DNA from: an uncultured Sphingomonadaceae bacterium
GTDB lineage: Bacteria; Pseudomonadota; Alphaproteobacteria; Sphingomonadales; Sphingomonadaceae
Assembly (NCBI GenBank): GCA_938003725.1
Contig: CALKXX010000193.1
Span: 1-11,338 of the forward strand
DNA length: 11,338 bases
Direction of reading: 5' to 3'
Shown here: positions 6,406 through 11,338 of the stretch, piece after piece
Position numbering within the stretch: position 1 is the stretch's first letter
How the letters are laid out: the number at the start of each line of letters is the position of its first letter
Made by a program: the position numbers and the translations under genes
Notes under the pieces: model-generated
Database searches by the model: none
Seen by the model: only the letters and a program-made list of their open reading frames with translations
What the model was told of the DNA's origin: nothing

Positions 6406-7476
6406 TCAGTCAAAACGGCAGATCAAACCGCGGCTGGGCGCGACTTCATTCGCAAGCATTTGCAGATAGGCGCTTTGCAGATCATCACTGCCCGAAATAT
6501 TCTCAATCACGAGGTGGCCGGAAACACCGGTAATAAATGCTGCAAATTGCGCATCGACCCGGGCACGAAACTCTGTTGGCCCTACTTCCTTGATCAATTC
6601 CTCCGCTACCGTTGGGGCAAAAAACATGATGGGCTTTGGCCCGACCAATTCGCTAGCGCCCGAACGGGCCTCAATATGAGTCGCCCCAACCAGCATGCTG
6701 AATTTCAAACTGTCGCCCCAATGCGCGTGAATATCTGCCAACAATTTGGTATTGCCGGCAAAGTCAACAGACACGGCAGATCCATCTATTTCGGCATCAG
6801 CCAATTCATCATAGATCAGCACCTCGTCATATAGGCCGGTCGCTTCCACAAAGTCGCGGTTAGTCTGTGACGTCAACCCGATGCGTTTAATCTCCGGGCT
6901 GATGTTTTTGGCAACCGCAGCCAAACCCAATGCAGTTTTCGAAGACGCACTGGTCAGCAACACGTTGCTGGCGCCATGCCATTGCGCCTTACGCAAGCTA
7001 TCCTCGATCAGGAAACTGGTCGTGAATAACGGCTGATAAAGCGCACGCTCCTCCTCATGCGTTCCGGCGTCCATGCCCAACCGGTGATATTGGTTGTAGA
7101 TGATTGCCAGGCCTTGTCGGTGCGCTGCGTTATCGACAAATCCGGCTTCGGCAATATTGCCCGGCGTGATGACAAGATGGCTAGCCATCGGGAAATAGCC
7201 ATAAAGCCTTTCTCCAACTTCCACATCCTCGCAGCTTGAGGCCACAACTCTGCCAAAACCCCAGACCGGAACGATGCCCCAGTCATCCTGTCCGCTGGGA
7301 AAAAAGTTCCAATAACCAAAGCTATCCCCGGCCACGGCATAAGTTATGTTATTTGCAGTCAGCGCATATTTCTCAATCTCGACCAAAACCTGACCTTCGG
7401 TAAGTTCCGGCGCTTCGGATTCCTGCCAGTTACTTTTGGAAAGTTCGTCTTTTTTTACCCACAGGCTCTGCATCAT
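6406..7476 (-). CDS. DUF2855 family protein
   Basis: Protein of a conserved family without known function; 356 residues from ATG 7476, normal for the family (about 350-370). Diagnostic segments: MQSLWVKKDELSK at the start, EKYALTANNITYAV (about 35-48), GYWNFFPS (54-61) and DDWGIVPVWGFGRVV (64-78). The layout resembles medium-chain dehydrogenase/reductase proteins (a GroES-like N-terminal part, then NVLLTSASSKTALGLAA, like a dinucleotide-binding loop). An oxidoreductase role is an inference only. GGAG stands 4 nt before ATG 7476 and 7 nt before the adjacent ATG 7473, so either may be used. The frame is open upstream to 7701, but that part runs through the promoter region and into the symporter gene and is not family-like. 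It is divergent from the symporter and could be co-transcribed with the patatin gene. Confidence 0.87.
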   Translation of the reverse strand: MMQSLWVKKDELSKSNWQESEAPELTEGQVLVEIEKYALTANNITYAVAGDSFGYWNFFPSGQDDWGIVPVWGFGRVVASSCEDVEVGERLYGYFPMASHLVITPGNIAEAGFVDNAAHRQGLAIIYNQYHRLGMDAGTHEEERALYQPLFTTSFLIEDSLRKAQWHGASNVLLTSASSKTALGLAAVAKNISPEIKRIGLTSQTNRDFVEATGLYDEVLIYDELADAEIDGSAVSVDFAGNTKLLADIHAHWGDSLKFSMLVGATHIEARSGASELVGPKPIMFFAPTVAEELIKEVGPTEFRARVDAQFAAFITGVSGHLVIENISGSDDLQSAYLQMLANEVAPSRGLICRFD

Positions 7477-7507
7477 ATCGCTCCAATCAATAGCTAAATC
7501 AGGATGA

Positions 7508-7547
7508 TGCATAGACAATATCACCCATATGGCAAAAGCATTTGCCA
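7508..7547. promoter_or_regulatory. Divergent promoter region with symmetric dyad
   Basis: GGCAAA (7531-7536) and TTTGCC (7541-7546) form a perfect inverted repeat with a 4-bp spacer between the divergent DUF2855 and symporter genes. Each arm supplies a TTGCCA box facing outward: minus strand 7530-7535, followed after 16 bp by TATGCA (7508-7513), and plus strand 7542-7547, followed after 16-17 bp by a weak TAATCC-like -10 near 7564. One regulator at the dyad could control both genes. The minus-strand promoter is more convincing than the plus-strand one. Confidence 0.35.
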
Positions 7548-7621
7548 AAAAGAACGCGCCTGCTAATCCTGTTGTCAGCAAATTATATCTTCGCGCCAAT
7601 GGCGTGATCGGGGAGAGTATC

Positions 7622-9178
7622 ATGAGTGCAGCACCAGCCACAGGCGTGGAAGCAGCGATCAACAACATTACCAATATCTCGGACTTTATCTGGGGTGGCA
7701 CATGGAATGGAGCCGAATTGCTGCCGATTCCGCCAATGGTTGTGATCCTGCTAGGCGCAGGGATTTACTTCATGATCGGCCTGAAAGGCTATCCGCTGCG
7801 ACGTCTATTCCCAGCACTGGGGGGCCTGTTCAAAAAGTCTGACGACAAGGGGGCCGGAGAAATTTCGCCCTTTGCTGCGCTGTCGACGGCGCTTTCGGGA
7901 CAAGTCGGCACCGGTAACCTTGCGGGGGTTGCAACAGCGATTACCCTTGGCGGTCCCGGCGCAATATTCTGGATGTGGGTGACGGCTTTGTTCGGCATGG
8001 CACTGGCATTTGCAGAAGGTTCACTTGCGGTGCGGTTCCGCGAAAAGACCGAAGAAGGCACATTTCGCGGCGGACCGATGACCTATATTACCTATGGATT
8101 GGGGCCAAAATGGACATGGCTTGCGGTATTATTCTGCCTCGGCGCCCTGTTTTCCGCGCTCGTGACAGGCAATGGAATTCAGGCAAACAGCCTTGGCGAT
8201 TCTGCCAACGAACTGTTTGGTGTTCCGGAATGGATCGGCGGCGCAGTTGCAGCCGTTGCCGTGTTCGCCGTTATTGTCGGCGGCATTAAATCGATCGGCA
8301 AGGTAGCGGAAACCATCGTCCCTTGGATGGCGGGGCTTTATCTGGTGATGGCCTTTATCGCTTTGATGATTAACCTGCCCTATCTCCCAGAAACATTCTC
8401 CCGCATCTTCGCCGGCGCATTTGGATATGATGCTGCTACCGGCGGTTTTCTAGGCGCGATGATTATGATCGCCATTCGTGCAGGTGTCGCTCGCGGGCTA
8501 TTTTCGAACGAGGCCGGACAAGGCTCCACACCGATCGCCCATGCTGTGGCCCGGACCAATGATCCAGCCGCACAGGGCCGCTTTGCGATGATGGGTACGT
8601 TCATCGACACAATTGTTATTTGCACGATGACGGCACTCGTTATGCTGACGGTGGCCGGCGACTTTACGGTGACCGATAGTAATGGCGTCAAGCAAGTTGT
8701 CGAGCATGCCTGGCAATCCGATCTCAATGGATTTGCGATGACATCCGGCGCTTATGCCGCTGCATTCCCGTGGCCCGTCATTGGTATTCCAATCGGCACA
8801 TTGATTGTTTCCATCGCCCTAATCCTGTTCGTCTTCACCACTTTGCTGACGTGGAGTTATTATGGCGAACGCGCGATCACATATCTCTATGATCTGTTGC
8901 CGGGTTCCAGCTTGAAAGGCGAAGCACGTCTCCATTTCATGTGGCGGGTCGTGTGGTGCATCGTGATCTTCTTTGGATCATTTGCTCCGCTGGAACTGGT
9001 TTGGCGATTGGGCGATATTTCCAATGCGGCGATGACATTCCCGAACATCATCGCTCTGCTGGCCCTCTCCGGCGTCGTCTTTGCTTTGGCAAGAGGCGAA
9101 CGGACAGCTGGCACCGATCATGGGCGGGAAACACCGCAGGAATTGGTTGACGATATATCCGGCGCTCCGGGACATTGA
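7622..9178 (+). CDS. Alanine/glycine:cation symporter (AGCS family, TC 2.A.25)
   Basis: Inner-membrane secondary transporter that takes up alanine, glycine or similar amino acids with Na+ or H+; 518 residues with about 10-11 hydrophobic segments. Family signatures: GQVGTGNLAGVATAITLGGP (93-112) followed by GAIFWMW, the conserved unwound helix at the substrate site; RGLFSNEAGQGSTPIAHA (291-308); and WSYYGER (411-417) near the C-terminus. The ATG at 7622 is chosen because GGGGAGAG stands just upstream and the protein from there aligns with the family. The frame is open back to 7529, but those 31 residues are charged, not family-like, and lie in the promoter region. The C-terminal tail after about 490 is hydrophilic and probably cytoplasmic. 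The specific substrate cannot be given. A long palindromic element begins 17 bp after the stop. Confidence 0.94.
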   Translation: MSAAPATGVEAAINNITNISDFIWGGTWNGAELLPIPPMVVILLGAGIYFMIGLKGYPLRRLFPALGGLFKKSDDKGAGEISPFAALSTALSGQVGTGNLAGVATAITLGGPGAIFWMWVTALFGMALAFAEGSLAVRFREKTEEGTFRGGPMTYITYGLGPKWTWLAVLFCLGALFSALVTGNGIQANSLGDSANELFGVPEWIGGAVAAVAVFAVIVGGIKSIGKVAETIVPWMAGLYLVMAFIALMINLPYLPETFSRIFAGAFGYDAATGGFLGAMIMIAIRAGVARGLFSNEAGQGSTPIAHAVARTNDPAAQGRFAMMGTFIDTIVICTMTALVMLTVAGDFTVTDSNGVKQVVEHAWQSDLNGFAMTSGAYAAAFPWPVIGIPIGTLIVSIALILFVFTTLLTWSYYGERAITYLYDLLPGSSLKGEARLHFMWRVVWCIVIFFGSFAPLELVWRLGDISNAAMTFPNIIALLALSGVVFALARGERTAGTDHGRETPQELVDDISGAPGH

Positions 9179-9195
9179 TGAGTTTATCGTTTAAA

Positions 9196-9411
9196 CCTCA
9201 GGCGCCGGACGGGCGCATCCGCGCCCTGGGCTTTCCTCGCATGCGCTCGGGCGCGCAGCCGCGCTTGCCGTCGCTTCGCGCCGGTGCTCTCGCGATCTCA
9301 TACACCATTCGAAACGCAAGAGCACCGAGCATAGCGAGGCAAGGCCGCACGGCCCTCGCGCCCGTTAGCGTGAAAGCCAAGCGGACGGATGTCCGCGCCC
9401 GGTGCCTGAGG
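9196..9411. repeat. 216-bp imperfect palindromic element
   Basis: The ends CCTCAGGC (9196-9203) and GCCTGAGG (9404-9411) are exact reverse complements. Imperfect complementarity continues inward along the whole element (for example GGGCTTTC near 9228 against GAAAGCC near 9372, and CTTGCCGTCGCT near 9264 against AGCGAGGCAAGG near 9333). It closes on a perfect 9-bp inner pair, CGGTGCTCT (9282-9290) and AGAGCACCG (9319-9327), around a 28-bp loop. It is GC-richer than its surroundings and fills the gap between symporter and YqaA genes. As RNA it would form one long rod. It looks like a dispersed, MITE- or REP-like intergenic element, possibly ending or stabilising the upstream mRNA. No target-site duplication is evident. 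Short ORFs across it on both strands are taken as by-products. Confidence 0.75.
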
Positions 9412-9420
9412 TAAAAGAAA

Positions 9421-10002
9421 ATGCTAAAACGCCTTTACGAATGGATGCTGGATAAAGCCGGACATCCCCAAGCGACAAAATGGTTGTCGGGAATCAGTTT
9501 TGCGGAATCGAGTTTTTTCCCGATTCCGCCCGATGTCATGCTCGCCCCCATGTGCTTGGCAAAGCCAGAGCGCGCGCTTTGGTATGCGTTTGTCTGTACC
9601 GTTTCTTCGGTTTTGGGCGCCTTGCTCGGCTATGCAATCGGGTATTTCGTATTCGAAACGGTAGGCCTGCCCATTCTGGAATTTTACGGCGTCACCGAAA
9701 AATTTGATGTCTTTGCAGAGAATTTCAACGAGCAAGGCTGGGTTGTCGTCCTCCTCGCGGGATTCACCCCCTTGCCGTTCAAAGTCATAACCATTGCAGC
9801 AGGCAGCACCGGCATGCCGCTATATATATTGATCGCAGCGGCAATTTTGGCGCGGTCCGCGCGGTTCTTTCTCGTCGCCATATTGCTGCGCTTTTTTGGT
9901 CAACCCATGAAAGAATGGATTGATAATAACTTTGCGCTAGCAACCACCGCCGGCGGCATTTTGTTTGTTGGCGGATTTGTCGCCGTCAAATATCTTATCT
10001 AG
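9421..10002 (+). CDS. YqaA family inner-membrane protein (DedA/VTT-like)
   Basis: Small polytopic membrane protein of 193 residues related to the DedA/VTT superfamily, members of which are linked to lipid carrier translocation and envelope integrity; the exact role of YqaA is unknown. Visible: FAESSFFPIPPDVMLAPM (27-44), the re-entrant-loop motif with acidic residue and prolines; a transmembrane segment through SSVLGALLGYAIGYF (61-75); the second conserved motif GFTPLPFKVITIAAG (114-128); and a basic RSARFFLVAILL segment (144-155), then a last hydrophobic helix. The layout and length fit the family. The ATG at 9421 is preceded by GAGG at 9408-9411 with 9-nt spacing. Those four bases are the last of the palindromic element, so the element supplies the ribosome-binding site. 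gshA starts 73 bp downstream on the same strand. Confidence 0.88.
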   Translation: MLKRLYEWMLDKAGHPQATKWLSGISFAESSFFPIPPDVMLAPMCLAKPERALWYAFVCTVSSVLGALLGYAIGYFVFETVGLPILEFYGVTEKFDVFAENFNEQGWVVVLLAGFTPLPFKVITIAAGSTGMPLYILIAAAILARSARFFLVAILLRFFGQPMKEWIDNNFALATTAGGILFVGGFVAVKYLI

Positions 10003-10039
10003 CCAACAATTTTCCTTTGTCGGTATATTGATTTTTTAA

Positions 10040-10056
10040 GTGGCATCGGATGCCAC
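10040..10056 (+). promoter_or_regulatory. Short perfect hairpin in the gshA leader
   Basis: GTGGCAT (10040-10046) and ATGCCAC (10050-10056) pair exactly around a CGG loop, 19 bp before the gshA ATG. No T-run follows, so it is not a typical terminator. It could be an operator dyad, an end-processing site or a weak translational control element. A run of six T lies before, not after it. Confidence 0.35.
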
Positions 10057-10075
10057 GATTTCCTAGAGCCAGATT

Positions 10076-11338
10076 ATGAGCACAAGACAAGTTTCAGATG
10101 GAAATGATCCCGTTATAGAGGATTTCAGCCAGCTATTAGAACCCATGATCAAGGGTGAAAAGCCAAAGGACAGATGGCGTATTGGCACCGAACACGAGAA
10201 ATTCGTCTATTGTGTCGAGAGCCATCACGCTCCCAGCTATGAAGAACCCGGCGGCATCAAGGATATATTGATGGCTTTGACGGAATTCGGTTGGGAACCG
10301 ATATATGAAGGCGGCAATGTTATCGCCCTTTCCGGCGCCGACGGCGCGGTAAGCCTGGAACCCACCGGTCAACTTGAACTATCGGGCGCACCGCTCGAAA
10401 ACCTGCATCAGACATGCGATGAAACCGGCCGCCATCTGGAGCAAGTAAAAGCCATTGGCGCAAAGACCGGAAAGGCGTTTCTGGGCATGGGCATGTGGCC
10501 GGACAAGAGCCGGGATGAATTGTCGATCATGCCAAAAGGTCGCTACAAGATCATGATGAACCATATGCCGAAAGTCGGCAATCTTGGTCTGGATATGATG
10601 TTCAGAACTTGCACAATTCAGGTCAATCTCGACTATTCCAGCGAAGCCGATATGGCGCAAAAATTCCGCGTGGGCCTGGCCCTACAACCACTTGCAACCG
10701 CACTTTTCGCCAACTCACCATTCACCGACAACAAACCCAATGGCTATGAAAGCTATCGCAGCCATATCTGGTCTGACACCGATCCCCACCGCACCGGGAT
10801 GTTGCCCTTCGTCTTTGACGATGATTTTGGCTATGAGCGTTATGCCGAATATATGCTCGACGTACCGATGTACTTCATTTTCCGCGATGGAAAATATATC
10901 GATGTTGCAGGTTTGAGTTTTCGCGATTTTCTGAAAGGGGAACTGTCCGTCTTGCCGGGCGAAAAACCGACAATGGCCGATTGGAACGACCATCTCTCTA
11001 CCGCTTTTCCCGAAGTGCGTTTGAAGAGCTTTTTGGAAATGCGCGGGGCCGATGGTGGACCGTGGAACCGGATTTGTGCCCTCCCCGCTTTTTGGGTCGG
11101 CTTGCTATATGATCAAACCGCGCTGGATGCCGCATGGGATAGAGTGAAACATTGGTCAATGGATGAGCGCGAGACGCTGCGCAATGCTGTGCCCGCTCAG
11201 GGTCTGGAAACACCGCTGCCGAAGGGCGGGAAGCTGCTTGATCTGGCTGGAGAAATTCTCGACATCGCCTCGGCAGGCCTTACCGCTCGCGGGCGGCTCA
11301 ATACCAGCGGCGACAATGAGAGCGGCTTCCTTGATCCA
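10076..11338 (+). CDS. gshA: Glutamate-cysteine ligase, plant/alphaproteobacterial type, 3' end outside window
   Basis: Cytoplasmic first enzyme of glutathione synthesis: ATP-dependent joining of L-glutamate (gamma-carboxyl) to L-cysteine, EC 6.3.2.2. 421 codons are visible, in frame to the last base. The family (GCS2, plant type) is about 450-460 residues, so 30-40 are missing. Signatures: RWRIGTEHEKFVY (33-45), the glutamate/Mg site; YEGGNVIALSGADGAVSLEP (77-96) with QLELSGAPLENLHQTC (99-114); GRYKIMMNHMPKVGNLGLDM (155-174) with the MMFRTCTIQVNLDY strand (174-187); SPFTDNKPNGYESYRSHIW (214-232); and EMRGADGGPW (321-330). All core motifs are present. The ATG at 10076 is preceded by only a weak AGAG site, but it is the start closest to the family N-terminus. 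A short hairpin precedes it. It may be read through from the symporter and yqaA-type genes or from its own promoter, which I could not identify. Confidence 0.95.
   Translation, partial: MSTRQVSDGNDPVIEDFSQLLEPMIKGEKPKDRWRIGTEHEKFVYCVESHHAPSYEEPGGIKDILMALTEFGWEPIYEGGNVIALSGADGAVSLEPTGQLELSGAPLENLHQTCDETGRHLEQVKAIGAKTGKAFLGMGMWPDKSRDELSIMPKGRYKIMMNHMPKVGNLGLDMMFRTCTIQVNLDYSSEADMAQKFRVGLALQPLATALFANSPFTDNKPNGYESYRSHIWSDTDPHRTGMLPFVFDDDFGYERYAEYMLDVPMYFIFRDGKYIDVAGLSFRDFLKGELSVLPGEKPTMADWNDHLSTAFPEVRLKSFLEMRGADGGPWNRICALPAFWVGLLYDQTALDAAWDRVKHWSMDERETLRNAVPAQGLETPLPKGGKLLDLAGEILDIASAGLTARGRLNTSGDNESGFLDP

Noticed and set aside
6395..6416. GTTTTG/CAAAAC inverted repeat at the end of the DUF2855 gene
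   Set aside because: The 6-bp AT-rich stem has a 10-nt loop and no following T-run on the relevant strand. It is too weak to call a terminator.
7529..7621. 31-residue upstream extension of the symporter frame
   Set aside because: It is charged and unlike the family, has no ribosome-binding site, and covers the likely promoter. ATG 7622 has a strong GGGGAGAG site.
7477..7701. N-terminal extension of the DUF2855 frame by 75 residues with a hydrophobic, membrane-like stretch
   Set aside because: It would start with GTG inside the symporter gene on the opposite strand and read through the divergent promoter region. The family begins at the LWVKKDEL segment, right after a GGAG ribosome site.
9175..9414. 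Short ORFs on both strands across the palindromic element (79 and 60 residues)
   Set aside because: They are arginine/alanine-rich readings of a GC-rich inverted repeat without good start signals. Similar-looking reads on both strands follow from the palindrome itself.

Overview
The window looks like chromosomal DNA from a sphingomonad (Alphaproteobacteria, order Sphingomonadales), of moderate GC, perhaps a marine Sphingorhabdus/Parasphingorhabdus-type lineage. The genus is a guess. The order rests on the gene content: a sphingomonad-style OmpA protein with a proline-rich linker, gene-transfer-agent (GTA) type packaging genes, a PEPxxW-type PEP-CTERM tail, DUF2855, and a plant-type glutamate-cysteine ligase.

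Left part (1-4250, all minus strand). The window opens inside an outer-membrane OmpA-family gene whose 3' end lies outside. Upstream of it is the remnant of an RcGTA-like structural cluster: a small-terminase-like gene and a large terminase, both apparently intact, then a portal gene that is correct only to residue 320. There the reading runs into a different frame holding the last 67 codons of what I read as a DUF2793 gene, which normally lies at the far end of such clusters. The simplest reading is one internal deletion that removed everything from the portal 3' end through capsid, tail and baseplate genes. A well-formed promoter (TTGACA, 17 bp, TACAAA) still precedes the small terminase.

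Middle (4250-7621). A 58-codon orphan tail of a PEP-CTERM protein lies on the plus strand and ends at a hairpin terminator shared with the convergent gene. That gene is a 601-residue NTE/RssA-type patatin phospholipase with an N-terminal cyclic-nucleotide-binding domain and a TTG start. Behind it on the minus strand is a DUF2855 gene. A 145-bp divergent intergenic region with a symmetric GGCAAA-N4-TTTGCC dyad separates it from the next gene.

Right part (7622-11338, all plus strand). An alanine/glycine:cation symporter (AGCS) is followed by a 216-bp imperfect palindromic element, then a YqaA-type membrane protein whose ribosome-binding site is formed by the end of that element, then a short hairpin leader and gshA, cut by the window end after 421 codons. 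The three genes could be co-transcribed. Symporter and GshA both touch amino-acid/glutathione supply, but nothing here proves a functional link.

No tRNA, rRNA, CRISPR array, integrase or transposase was seen. The most interesting points are the deletion-fused GTA remnant, the orphan PEP-CTERM tail and the palindromic element. None of them amounts to a clearly new biological system.
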